Origin: Actinospineispora spinosispora DSM 44797
GTDB lineage: Bacteria; Actinomycetota; Actinomycetes; Mycobacteriales; Pseudonocardiaceae
Length of the DNA: 64,000 nt
NCBI RefSeq assembly: GCF_000429025.1
Contig: NZ_KE386833.1
Span: forward strand, 882,582 to 946,581
Reading direction: 5' to 3'
The notes under the pieces are model-generated. The model saw only the letters and a program-made list of their open reading frames with translations, was not told the origin of the DNA and made no database searches. The translations under genes were made by a program, and so were the position numbers. Below, piece after piece: positions 48,901-57,294 of the stretch; positions within the stretch are counted from its first letter, which is position 1, and the number at the start of each line of letters is the position of its first letter.

Positions 48901-48996
48901 CTAACGATCGCTAGGAATCTGGACTTCCGTGTCGCGGCTCTTGCCACGTCGCGGGGCGCTCGCTAGCGTCTGTCGTCTTCAACTTATGAGCGTTAG
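48901..48996. promoter_or_regulatory. Two CTAACG-type operator sites in the tetR/ligase gap
   Basis: CTAACGATCGCTAG (48901-48914) and, on the minus strand, CTAACGCTCATAAG (48996-48983). Both fit an imperfect palindrome CTAACG-N-TC-N-N-TAG. A third copy lies at 50609-50622. One site flanks each divergent promoter, consistent with control by the tandem TetR proteins. Confidence 0.65.
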
Positions 48997-49040
48997 CTAG
49001 TTGATCGAGTCACCGGACTCCGCCCACCACTCGAGGAGGA

Positions 49041-50612
49041 ATGGTGCTGCGCACGGAGTACATCGCGACCATGCCCGAACTGTTGGCCGGTCACGCCGAG
49101 TCGAGACCCGAGCACATCGCCTACGTCGACGACGAGCGCACCCTGACCTACGGCGCGCTGGCGCGGACCACCGCCCGGATCGCCGGGCACCTACAGGAGC
49201 TGGGTGTCGGGATCGGCGACCGTGTGCTGCTCTACCTGGACAACCGCGTCGAGGTCGCCGAGGCGTACCTCGCCGTCCCCCGGGCCGGCGCGGTGGCGGT
49301 CTGCGCCAACCCCTCGGCGGCGGCCGGCGAGACGGCACACATCCTCGCCGACAGCGGTTCCCGTGTCGTCATCACGGACGCGGCGCACCTGGCCCACGTG
49401 CGAGAGCTCGCGCGAGACGTCGAGCTGCTCGCCGTGGTCGTGGTCGGCGACACCGGAGCGACTGGCCCGGTACCGGAGGTGGCCTACGCCGACCTGCTCG
49501 CGGCGCCGTCGGAGCAGTCACCCCGGGACTGTCTGGGGCTCGACGACACCGCGTGGATGCTGTACACCTCCGGCACGACCGGGCGGCCGAAGGGTGTGTA
49601 CCTCACCCAACGCGGATGTCTCTGGGTCGTGGCGGCCTGCTGGGCCCCGATCGTCGGACTCGGGCCCGACGACGTGCTGCTCAGCCCCTTGCCGCTGTTC
49701 CACTCCTACGCGCTCGTGCTGTGCGTGCTCGCGGTGGCGGCTGTCGGGGCGACCGCGCGCATCCTGCCGCGCTTCTCGGTGAGCGACATCGCGTCCCGCT
49801 TCGCCGGCGGACCGGAAGGCGACGTGACCGTGTTCCCCAGGGTCCCGACGATGTTCCACTACCTGCTCGACCGGGTCGCCGACCGGGACTTCGCCGCGCC
49901 CGGACTGCGCGTCTGCGTCTCCGCCGGCGCGATCCTGCCCGCCTCAATCAACGAGAGGTTCGAGCAGGCCTTCGGCGTACGCCTGCTCGACGGCTACGGC
50001 ATCACCGAGACCTCGACCATGGTGACGATGAACTGGCTCACCGGCACCCGGGTGATGGGGTCCTGCGGGTTGCCGCTGCCCGGACTGACGGTCCGGCTGA
50101 TCGATCCCGCGTCCGGGACCGATGTGCCCGCCGGCTGTGAGGGTGAGCTCTGGGTCCAGGGTCCGAACGTCACACCCGGCTACCACCGGCTCCCCGACGC
50201 CACGGCGGCGGCTCTGGTCGACGGGTGGTACCGCACCGGCGATCTCGCCCGGCGCGACCCCGACGGGTTCCTGTCGATCAGTGGACGCACCAAGGAGCTG
50301 ATCATCAGGGGTGGGGAGAACATCTATCCGGCCGAGGTCGAGGCCGCGCTGCTGGCCATCGAGCAGATCGCGGACGCGGCGGTCGTCGGGGTGCCGCACT
50401 CCCATCTCGGCGAGGTCCCGGTGGCCTTCGTCGTGCCCGCGCGCGCGGGCGGACTCGACCACGACATGGTCCTGAGCGAGGCGCGCGCCCTGCTGTCCTC
50501 CTTCAAGGTGCCCACCCGGCTCATCGAGACCGACGTCATCCCGCGCACCGGGTCCGGGAAGATCTTGCGCTTCCAGCTGCGGCAACGCTACGCCGAGGCC
50601 TATGGTAACTAA
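49041..50612 (+). CDS. Class I adenylate-forming acyl-CoA synthetase (cluster 2)
   Basis: 523 residues. YTSGTTGRPKGVYLTQRG, LPLFHSYALVLCVLAVAAVG, DGYGITETSTM, WYRTGDLARRDPDGFLSISG, GGENIYPAEVEAALL and C-terminal PRTGSGKILRFQLR with catalytic Lys. Similar architecture to the cluster 1 ligase but not a close copy. ATG 49041 abuts GAGGAGGA; GTG 49044 may be the real start. Heads the second molybdenum hydroxylase operon. Substrate unknown. Confidence 0.9.
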   Translation: MVLRTEYIATMPELLAGHAESRPEHIAYVDDERTLTYGALARTTARIAGHLQELGVGIGDRVLLYLDNRVEVAEAYLAVPRAGAVAVCANPSAAAGETAHILADSGSRVVITDAAHLAHVRELARDVELLAVVVVGDTGATGPVPEVAYADLLAAPSEQSPRDCLGLDDTAWMLYTSGTTGRPKGVYLTQRGCLWVVAACWAPIVGLGPDDVLLSPLPLFHSYALVLCVLAVAAVGATARILPRFSVSDIASRFAGGPEGDVTVFPRVPTMFHYLLDRVADRDFAAPGLRVCVSAGAILPASINERFEQAFGVRLLDGYGITETSTMVTMNWLTGTRVMGSCGLPLPGLTVRLIDPASGTDVPAGCEGELWVQGPNVTPGYHRLPDATAAALVDGWYRTGDLARRDPDGFLSISGRTKELIIRGGENIYPAEVEAALLAIEQIADAAVVGVPHSHLGEVPVAFVVPARAGGLDHDMVLSEARALLSSFKVPTRLIETDVIPRTGSGKILRFQLRQRYAEAYGN

Positions 50613-50622
50613 AGAACGTTAG
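50609..50622. promoter_or_regulatory. Third CTAACG-type operator, before coxG
   Basis: Minus-strand CTAACGTTCTTTAG (50622-50609), within a wider TAACTAA-N6-TTAGTTA repeat (50606-50625) that overlaps the ligase stop codon. Suggests an internal, separately repressed promoter for coxG and downstream genes. Confidence 0.6.
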
Positions 50623-50652
50623 TTAGTCGCGTTTATGGAGAGTAGGTGAGCG

Positions 50653-51318
50653 ATGGAGCTGACGAACACCTTCCGCGTGGCCGGTCCGGTGGAGCGGGTC
50701 TGGGCCGTCGTCACCGACGCCGAACGCGTCGCTCCATGCGTGCCCGGCGCCGCCCTGTCGGGGACCGACGGTGAGGACCACCGGGGTTCGGTCACGGTCA
50801 CGGCAGGTGCGGTGACCGCCCGGTTCGAGGGTGTCGCGCGGTTCACCGAGCGGGACGACGCCGAGCATCACGCCGTGCTGCGCGCCGACGGTCGCGACGT
50901 TCGGGGGCAGGGCGAGGCGGCGGCGACCATCGACGTGCGGCTGGCGCGCCGCGGTGACGGCACCGAGGTCATCGTGCTGACCGACCTGGAGCTGACCGGC
51001 CAGATCGCGCGGCTCGGGCACGGCGTCGTCGCCGCCGCTGTCGGCAAGCACATCGGGCGGTTCGCGCGCCGTCTCGATGACGAGCTGCGACAGGAGCCCG
51101 TGGATGAGGTCGCGGTCGGTACCGGCGCCTCCCGGCCCACGACCTGGGCAGGGCCGACCGAACATGTCGGACCCGTCCTCCCCAGGTTGGCGCTCTGGGC
51201 GCTGGCACTCGGGCTGCTGGGCTGGTGGGCCGCACGCGTGGGACGTCATCCGGTCGGCGGCATGAGAACTGTTCACCCTGCGAAAGGACACCGATGGACA
51301 CCGGGACCGTGGAGATGA
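50653..51318 (+). CDS. CoxG-like SRPBCC protein with C-terminal TM anchor (cluster 2)
   Basis: 221 residues. SRPBCC/CoxG fold at ~1-150: MELTNTFRVAGPVERVWAVV, CVPGAALSGTDGED, RFEGVARFTERDDAEHHAVL, then a Pro/Thr linker and a hydrophobic helix (LPRLALWALALGLLGWWAA) that can anchor to the membrane. In CO dehydrogenase systems CoxG connects the soluble enzyme with the membrane. In cluster 1 the same domain is fused to CoxS without a full TM helix. The last ~20 residues overlap a small downstream frame. Confidence 0.88.
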   Translation: MELTNTFRVAGPVERVWAVVTDAERVAPCVPGAALSGTDGEDHRGSVTVTAGAVTARFEGVARFTERDDAEHHAVLRADGRDVRGQGEAAATIDVRLARRGDGTEVIVLTDLELTGQIARLGHGVVAAAVGKHIGRFARRLDDELRQEPVDEVAVGTGASRPTTWAGPTEHVGPVLPRLALWALALGLLGWWAARVGRHPVGGMRTVHPAKGHRWTPGPWR

Positions 51319-51374
51319 GCCACGAGCCGAGGCGCGGCACGCCGCTCGACCAGGCACAGGGCGGTGCGGCGTGA
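51294..51374 (+). CDS. Candidate 26-residue small protein
   Basis: ATG 51294 with AAAGGA upstream opens 26 codons (MDTGTVEMSHEPRRGTPLDQ...) whose TGA overlaps the GTG start of the MBL gene. It overlaps the end of coxG by 25 bp. It may only serve to deliver ribosomes to the MBL gene; no similarity recognised. Confidence 0.3.
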   Translation: MDTGTVEMSHEPRRGTPLDQAQGGAA

Positions 51375-52168
51375 AGATCGGCTCGATCGAGATCCTGCCC
51401 GTGCTCGACGGGGTCGGCAGGGAGAACGCGCACGAGGTGCTCAGCCGCCCCGGTGTGGACGACGCCTGGAGTTGCCATTCCGACCAGCTCGACGAACACG
51501 GTGTACTGCACCTGGACCTCGGCGGGTTCCTCGTACGCACCGGGGATCGGGTGGTCCTCGTCGACGCGGGCGTGGGCACCATCGACAACGGCCAGTACTC
51601 GGGCGGGAAGTTCCTGCGGTCACTGGCCGCCCGGGGAGTCACGCCCGAGGACGTGACCGACGTGGTGTTCACCCACCTGCACTTCGACCACGTCGGCTGG
51701 GCGACCAGCAAAGGACAGGTCGTCTTCCCCCACGCCACCTACCGGGTGCACGCCGCCGACTGGGCGCACTTCGTCGAGGCTCCCGACGCCCAACCCGGGG
51801 CCGTGCGCAAGCTCGGCCCGTTGCGGAGCCGGCTGGAGACCTTCGACACCGACGTCAGTATCGCGCCGGGCCTCACCGCCCGGCACACCCCCGGCCACAC
51901 CCCGGGTTCGACCGTCTACATCGTCGCCGACGGTGACCAGCGGGCGCTGCTGCTCGGTGACGTCGTGCACAGCGTCGTCGAGCTGCACGAACGTGACTGG
52001 GAGGCGGTGTTCGACCTCGACCCGGTCGCGGCGCGCGCGATGCGCAACGTGATCGCCGACGAGGTCGCCGACTCCGCCGACCTGGTCGTCGGTGCCCACT
52101 TCCCCGGACTGCGGTTCGGCAGGGTCGTCACCGCGTCCGGCACCCGCCGCTTCCAGCACCTCGTCTAG
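51371..52168 (+). CDS. MBL-fold metallo-hydrolase
   Basis: 265 residues. Binuclear metal motif THLHFDHVG at ~100-108 (HxHxDH), second His in RHTPGHTPGSTV, Asp in LLGDVVHS and final His in GAHFPGLRFG. Family includes lactonases, thioesterases and aryl-ester hydrolases; a CoA-thioester or lactone hydrolase role would suit the operon. GTG 51371. Between coxG and an SDR, all on the same transcript. Confidence 0.9.
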   Translation: MKIGSIEILPVLDGVGRENAHEVLSRPGVDDAWSCHSDQLDEHGVLHLDLGGFLVRTGDRVVLVDAGVGTIDNGQYSGGKFLRSLAARGVTPEDVTDVVFTHLHFDHVGWATSKGQVVFPHATYRVHAADWAHFVEAPDAQPGAVRKLGPLRSRLETFDTDVSIAPGLTARHTPGHTPGSTVYIVADGDQRALLLGDVVHSVVELHERDWEAVFDLDPVAARAMRNVIADEVADSADLVVGAHFPGLRFGRVVTASGTRRFQHLV

Positions 52169-52177
52169 GAGAACCCC

Positions 52178-52957
52178 ATGGATCTTCAGCTGTCCGGCAC
52201 GAACGTCCTGGTCACCGGCGCCGGCCAGGGCCTCGGTCAGGCCCTCGGTCTCGGCTTCGCCGGCGAGGGCGCCAACGTCGCCTTCCACTACAACTCCTCG
52301 GCCGAGGGCGCGCGCAAGGCGGCCGCCGCCGCGTCGGAGCTCGGGGTGAAGGCGATAGCGGTGGGTGGCGACCTGCGCGACGCCGACGCGGTCGCCGCGC
52401 TCGTCGAGGAGACCGAGACCGAGCTCGGCCCGCTCGGCGTGCTGATCAACAACTCGGCGGTGACCAAGAAGCAGCGCTTCCTGGAATCCACCCCGGCGGA
52501 CTGGGCACCGCAGATCGACGTGACCGTCACCGGGACACTCCAGATCACCCATGCGGTCGCGTCGCGCATGGCCGAGCGGAAGGCCGGGGCGATCATCAAC
52601 CTGATGGGCGACTCCGGCCGGGTCGGCGAGTCCGGACTGCTGGTCACCGCCACCGCCCGCTCCACCACCGTCGGGCTCACCCGGTCGCTGGCCAAGGAGC
52701 TGGCCCGCTTCGGCATCCGGGCCAACGCCGTGTCCCTGGCACTGGTGCGCACCGACAACTTCGACGCCCACGCGGGCACCGGTGGCCAACCGGAGGTCGC
52801 CGACGACACGATGAAGAAGATCCTCGCGCAGTACCCGCTGCGCAGGGTCGGGCGGCCCGACGACATCGTGCCGATTGTCCTGCTGCTGGCCTCGCCGCTG
52901 TCGTCCTGGACGACGGGCCAGGTGGTCTCGGTCAACGGCGGGTACGCAATGCCATGA
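52178..52957 (+). CDS. SDR family oxidoreductase (cluster 2)
   Basis: 259 residues. Cofactor loop TGAGQGLGQALG, NNSAVTKK, then GAIINLMGDSGRVGESGLLV and TARSTTVGLTRSLAKELARF. The usual catalytic Y-x-x-x-K is not visible: the position reads VTATARSTTVG, so the Tyr and Lys are replaced. C-terminal TTGQVVSVNGGYAMP is typical. It may be a divergent or non-dehydrogenase SDR. ATG 52178 after TAGGAGAA; ATGA overlap with coxL. Confidence 0.87.
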   Translation: MDLQLSGTNVLVTGAGQGLGQALGLGFAGEGANVAFHYNSSAEGARKAAAAASELGVKAIAVGGDLRDADAVAALVEETETELGPLGVLINNSAVTKKQRFLESTPADWAPQIDVTVTGTLQITHAVASRMAERKAGAIINLMGDSGRVGESGLLVTATARSTTVGLTRSLAKELARFGIRANAVSLALVRTDNFDAHAGTGGQPEVADDTMKKILAQYPLRRVGRPDDIVPIVLLLASPLSSWTTGQVVSVNGGYAMP

Positions 52958-55296
52958 GCGGGCCCGGGAACGACACGTCCGGCGTGCTGGGGACCAGCGT
53001 CCGGCGTAAGGAGGACCATCGCCTGGTCACCGGGCGGGGCCGCTACGTCAGCGACCTCGAACTGCCGCGCATGCGCCAGGTGGCGTTCCTGCGCAGCCCG
53101 TTCGGCCACGCGCGGATCACCGCCGTCGACGCCTCGGCCGCGCGCGAGGCCGGCCATCGGGTGTTCGTCGGAACCGACTTCGCCGAGGTGGTCCTCCGCG
53201 CACAGTCCGCCCTGCCGTCGTACGTCGAGACGGGCCAGCCGATCCTCGCGCACGAGAAGGTGCGGTTCGCCGGCGAACCGGTGGCGGCCGTCGTGGCGGC
53301 CGACCGCTACCAGGCCGAGGACGGGCTGGAGCTGGTCGAGGTCGACTACGACCCGTTGCCGACGACCGTGTGCGCCTGGGCCGAGCCGGTCGAACCGGTG
53401 CACCCCGAAGCCCCGGACAACGTGCTGCTGCAGCGGACCTTCGACGCGGGCGCCGTAAGCGAGGCGCTGGCCGAGGCGGACCTGCTCGTCGAGCGTGAGC
53501 TGATCACCAACCGGCACTCGGGGCAGCCGATGGAATGCCGGGCCGGGGTGGCGCTGTGGGATGCCGGCGACGAGAAGCTGACCTTCTGGAACGGCACCCA
53601 GTGCCCGCACCTGGTCCGGAACATGATCGCCGAGCTCATGCGGGTACCCGAGGGCAAGGTGCGGGTCATCGCCCCCGACGTCGGCGGCGGGTTCGGGGTC
53701 AAGGCGGTGCTGTACCCGGAGGACGTGGCGCTGTGCCTCATGGCCAGGGCGATGCCGGGGGTCCCGCTGAAATGGGTCGAGGACCGGGCCGAGCATCTGA
53801 TGGCCGCCACCCATGCCCGCGACCACCGCTACCTGATCAAGGCGGGGTTCTCGGCCGACGGCAGGTTGCTGGCCGTCGATGCCGACGTGACCTGCAACGT
53901 CGGCGCGTACTCGGTGTACCCGTGGACCGCCGGCATCGAGCCGCTGATGGCGGGCGGCCTGCTCACCGGGCCGTACAAGCTGGAGCACTACCGGTGCACG
54001 GTCCGTGGTGTCGCCACCAACACCTCGCCGTCGGGCCCGTACCGGGGTGTCGCGCGCCCGGCGACCGTGTACGCGATGGAGGCACTGTTCGACGAGGCCG
54101 CCACCCGCCTGGACATCGATCCGGTGGAGATCCGCCGCCGCAACCTGATCCAGCCGGAGGACATCCCGTACAAGATGCCCTCCCGCCTGGTCGACGACTC
54201 CGGCCACTACGCCGAGTGTCTCGACAAGGCACTGGCCGCGCTCGGCTACGAGGAACTGCGCGCGGAGCAGAAGCGTCGGCGCGACAGCGGAGAGGCACCG
54301 ATCGGGATCGGCATCGCGATCTACAACGAGCTCACCGGGCTCGGCCGGGCCGCGAGCGCCGGACCGAGGATGCCGTTCCGTACCGGTCACGAGGCCTGCA
54401 CCGTGCGGATGAATCCCGACGGCAGGGTCACCGTGGTCTCCGGTGTCACGTCGCAGGGGCAGGGGCTTGAGACGACCGTGGCGCAGATCGTGGCCGACGC
54501 GCTCGGGGTCCGCTACGACGACGTCGACGTCCGGCTCGGGGACACCGACGACGCACTGTGGGGATTCGGCGCGTTCTCGTCCAGGCAGGCGGTGATCGGT
54601 GGGGGAGCGGCCCACAACAGCGCCCTCTCGGTGCGCAGGCAGCTCGTCGCGCTCGCCTCCGAGCTGATCGAGGCGGCGCCCGACGATCTGCGGGTCGCCG
54701 AGGGCGAGGTCTACGTGGTGGGTGAGGCGACCCCGAGGATCTCGGTCGCCGAGGTCGCGCGCGTCGCCTACCTGGAGTCCAACCGGCTGCCGAAGGGATT
54801 CGAGCCGGGGCTGCACGCCACCGAGTTCTACGACCCGATCCGCGGCGCGTTCGCCGCCGGGGCCCAGGTCGCGGCCGTCGAGGTGGACCGGAGCACAGGG
54901 GAGCTAACCATCCTGAAGTACGTCTGTGTCGAGGACGCCGGACGGGCGATGAACCCGAAGATCGTGGACGGCCAGATCCTCGGCTCCATCGCCCAGGGGC
55001 TGGGCGGGGCGCTGTACGAGCACCTGGTCTACGACGAGGACGGGAACCTGTCGACCGGCACGCTGATGGACTACCTGATGCCCACCAGCGCCGAGGTGCC
55101 GGACGTGGTCGTCGGTCATGTCGCGCGCCCGGCCGCCAACCCGCTGGGTGTCCGCGGTGTCGGAGAGGGCGGCACTCTCGGCCCCTACGCGGTGCTGGCC
55201 GGTGCGGTGCACGACGCGCTCGGCGTGTACATCGACACGCTCCCGGTAGGCCCGGCGACCGTATGGCACGCGCAGGCAGCGGTGACCGGCCGATGA
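52954..55296 (+). CDS. CoxL-like molybdopterin large subunit (cluster 2)
   Basis: 780 residues of the xanthine oxidase/CO dehydrogenase Mo-subunit family. VRRKEDHRLVTGRGRYVSDL start, VDYDPLPTTVCAW, DVGGGFGVKAVLYPEDVALC, active-site loop SGPYRGVARP, and C-terminal GVRGVGEGGTLGPYAV with the catalytic Glu. The loop resembles form II (AYRGAGR) rather than the Cys-bearing CO dehydrogenase loop, so it is a molybdenum hydroxylase. It overlaps coxM by ATGA. Paralogous to but clearly diverged from the cluster 1 CoxL. Confidence 0.92.
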   Translation: MSGPGNDTSGVLGTSVRRKEDHRLVTGRGRYVSDLELPRMRQVAFLRSPFGHARITAVDASAAREAGHRVFVGTDFAEVVLRAQSALPSYVETGQPILAHEKVRFAGEPVAAVVAADRYQAEDGLELVEVDYDPLPTTVCAWAEPVEPVHPEAPDNVLLQRTFDAGAVSEALAEADLLVERELITNRHSGQPMECRAGVALWDAGDEKLTFWNGTQCPHLVRNMIAELMRVPEGKVRVIAPDVGGGFGVKAVLYPEDVALCLMARAMPGVPLKWVEDRAEHLMAATHARDHRYLIKAGFSADGRLLAVDADVTCNVGAYSVYPWTAGIEPLMAGGLLTGPYKLEHYRCTVRGVATNTSPSGPYRGVARPATVYAMEALFDEAATRLDIDPVEIRRRNLIQPEDIPYKMPSRLVDDSGHYAECLDKALAALGYEELRAEQKRRRDSGEAPIGIGIAIYNELTGLGRAASAGPRMPFRTGHEACTVRMNPDGRVTVVSGVTSQGQGLETTVAQIVADALGVRYDDVDVRLGDTDDALWGFGAFSSRQAVIGGGAAHNSALSVRRQLVALASELIEAAPDDLRVAEGEVYVVGEATPRISVAEVARVAYLESNRLPKGFEPGLHATEFYDPIRGAFAAGAQVAAVEVDRSTGELTILKYVCVEDAGRAMNPKIVDGQILGSIAQGLGGALYEHLVYDEDGNLSTGTLMDYLMPTSAEVPDVVVGHVARPAANPLGVRGVGEGGTLGPYAVLAGAVHDALGVYIDTLPVGPATVWHAQAAVTGR

Positions 55297-56102
55297 AGTG
55301 CGCTCCGTTCGACTACCTCCGGGCCGAGAGCGTCGACGAGGTCGTGAAGGCCCTGTCCGACGCCGACGGCGAGGGGAAGATCCTGGCGGGCGGGCAGAGC
55401 CTGGTCCCGGTACTGGCGCTGCGCATGGCTCGGCCCAGCGTGCTCATCGACATCAACCGGATCCCCGGTCTGGCCGCAATCCGGGCCGACCACGACGCCG
55501 TCGAGGTGGGCGCACTCGTCCGGCACACCCGGCTGATCGAGCAGACCGAACATCCGATGCTCGCCGAGGCGGCCCGCTGGATCGGGCACACGGCCATCCG
55601 CGGCCGGGGCACGACGGGCGGCAGCATCGCGCACGCCGACCCCGCCGCCGAACTTCCCGCTGTCGCACTCGCCACCGGGGCCACCGCGTCCGTCGCCGGG
55701 TCGTCCGGAACCCGCACGATCACCGCCGAGGACCTGTTCACCGGGGCCCTGACGACCTCGCTGGCGGACGACGAGGTGATCACCTCGATGCGTTTCCCGC
55801 GACCGGAACGGTGGGGGTTCGCCGAGTTCGCGCGCCGGCACGGCGACTTCGCGCTGGTGACCGCGATCGTGGCGGAGCTCGACGGCGCGGTGCGCATCGC
55901 GCTCGGCGGTGTGGCGCCGGTGCCGGTACGGGTCGCGGACGCCGAACGGGTGCTCGCCGACGGCGGGTCGGTCCGGGACGTCGCGCATGCGGCGGCAGAG
56001 CAGATCAAGCCGACCGGTGACCTGCACGGATCGGAGCCGTTCCGGCGGGCGATCGCGGCCGAGATGGTCCGCAGGGCACTGGCCATGGCCGGCATCGACT
56101 AG
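55293..56102 (+). CDS. CoxM-like FAD-binding subunit (cluster 2)
   Basis: 269 residues: CAPFDYLRAESVDEVVKALS, FAD loop AGGQSLVPVLALRMARPSVL, RGRGTTGGSIAHADPAAELP, and FARRHGDFALVTAIVAEL. Shuttles electrons between CoxS and the external acceptor. Overlaps coxL by ATGA and is followed eight bases later by coxS. Order LMS here versus L-hydratase-M-SG in cluster 1. Confidence 0.92.
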   Translation: MKCAPFDYLRAESVDEVVKALSDADGEGKILAGGQSLVPVLALRMARPSVLIDINRIPGLAAIRADHDAVEVGALVRHTRLIEQTEHPMLAEAARWIGHTAIRGRGTTGGSIAHADPAAELPAVALATGATASVAGSSGTRTITAEDLFTGALTTSLADDEVITSMRFPRPERWGFAEFARRHGDFALVTAIVAELDGAVRIALGGVAPVPVRVADAERVLADGGSVRDVAHAAAEQIKPTGDLHGSEPFRRAIAAEMVRRALAMAGID

Positions 56103-56110
56103 GAGCGCGC

Positions 56111-56581
56111 ATGCAGATCACCCTCAGTGTCAACGGCGAGCGGACCCGGCTCGACGTCGAGCCCCGCCGCACCCTCGCTGACGCGCTGCGCGAGGACCTC
56201 GGCCTCACCGGCACGCACCTCGGGTGCGAGCACGGTGTGTGTGGTGCGTGCACGGTCCTCGTCGACGGTGAACCGGTCCGGGCGTGCCTGATGTTCGCCG
56301 TCCAGGCCGACGGCAGCACGGTCACCACCGTGGAAGGCCTGCAGGGGACCGACGGGACATTGCACCCGCTGCAGGAGGCCTTCGTGACCCACCACGGTCT
56401 GCAGTGCGGGTTCTGTACCTCCGGCATGCTGATCAGCGCGCTGCACCTGCTGGACACCCGGCCGGACGCCGATCGCGCGACGATCCGCGAGGAGATGTCG
56501 GGCAACATCTGCCGGTGCACCGGCTACCAGGGCATCGTCGACGCCATCGAAGCCGCGGGTCAGGAGCTGCGCGACGGGTGA
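56111..56581 (+). CDS. CoxS-like [2Fe-2S] subunit (cluster 2)
   Basis: 156 residues with both clusters: Cys39, 44, 47, 59 (GCEHGVCGACTVL) and Cys99, 102, 134, 136 (QCGFCTSGM, CRCTGYQG). Normal length for a stand-alone small subunit, unlike the CoxS-CoxG fusion in cluster 1. ATG 56111 with AGGAG. Last gene of the operon. Confidence 0.95.
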   Translation: MQITLSVNGERTRLDVEPRRTLADALREDLGLTGTHLGCEHGVCGACTVLVDGEPVRACLMFAVQADGSTVTTVEGLQGTDGTLHPLQEAFVTHHGLQCGFCTSGMLISALHLLDTRPDADRATIREEMSGNICRCTGYQGIVDAIEAAGQELRDG

Positions 56582-56583
56582 GG

Positions 56584-57186
56584 TCAGGTGGTGTGCACCA
56601 GGGTCACGACGCGGGCCACGGACGGGCGTTTCGGGGTGGACCCGAACCCGAACCGGACCGGGGGATCGACGTCGGCGAGCACACCCTGGTCCTCGCCGTT
56701 CCACCGGACGTCGGCTCCAGTGATGCGATGCAGGTCGAGTGCCGCGTAGTACTCCCGACGACCGTTGCCCGCCGTACCGACGGTGCGGACACCCGGCAGC
56801 ACCCGGCGAGCGACGTGATCGATCGCGCTGATCCACGCGGGTGCGGTGGCCAGCGGGCGGGGCACCGCGCGCAACAGGTATCCGAGTGGTCCGCGGGACC
56901 CGACCTCGGCGGTCAGCGCGAGCGGGCCGGCGCGCAGCGTCCACCGCTCGGGCGTCCGGGTCATGGCGATGTCCACGAGCCGGACGTCGTCGAACCGGTA
57001 GGTCGCGGCGACGAAGTCCGCGACGGCCGACGAAGGCGCGAGCAGCACCCTCAGACCGTCGGACTGTTCCACCATGACATCGGTGAACGGCCCGAGCGGC
57101 GAGTCCGCCCAGTGCCCCACCACGCACCGCAGACCGGTCGAGGTCCCGACACCGGCGATCCACCCGTCGAATCGTGAGCGCTCCAT
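56584..57186 (-). CDS. Hypothetical protein
   Basis: About 200 residues, family not recognised. Starts MERSRFDGWIAGVGTSTGLR; contains VVGHWADSPLGPFTDVMVEQ, a stretch seen in acetoacetate-decarboxylase-like beta-cone proteins of actinomycetes, and ends RVVTLVHTT. No signal peptide or TM segment. ATG 57186 is one of several close ATGs (57195, 57198). Convergent with coxS, two bases apart at their stops, so there is no room for a terminator. Confidence 0.75.
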   Translation of the reverse strand: MERSRFDGWIAGVGTSTGLRCVVGHWADSPLGPFTDVMVEQSDGLRVLLAPSSAVADFVAATYRFDDVRLVDIAMTRTPERWTLRAGPLALTAEVGSRGPLGYLLRAVPRPLATAPAWISAIDHVARRVLPGVRTVGTAGNGRREYYAALDLHRITGADVRWNGEDQGVLADVDPPVRFGFGSTPKRPSVARVVTLVHTT

Positions 57187-57241
57187 CAGTCCCATCACAT
57201 GTCGAGTCGCGGTCCAGTCTCATAGCCGGTGTCAATCCCGG

Positions 57242-57281
57242 CTCGCAGAGCTTCGTGTCGCGTGGCAGACGCCGCAGTGTG
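57242..57281. repeat. Family B half copy (copy 4, truncated)
   Basis: Matches the left half of family B (CTCGCAGAGCTTCGTGTCGC onwards to CGCAGTGTG) and then breaks off at the palindrome centre. A family A palindrome begins 14 bp later, as if a rearrangement or insertion removed the right half. Confidence 0.75.
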
Positions 57282-57294
57282 CCCTTCTCATCCC

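Noticed and set aside
52288..54816. Very long open frame on the minus strand opposite the SDR and CoxL genes of cluster 2
   Set aside because: It is antisense to two clear enzymes with intact motifs and has Arg/Asp/Gly/His-rich composition typical of antisense frames in high-GC DNA.
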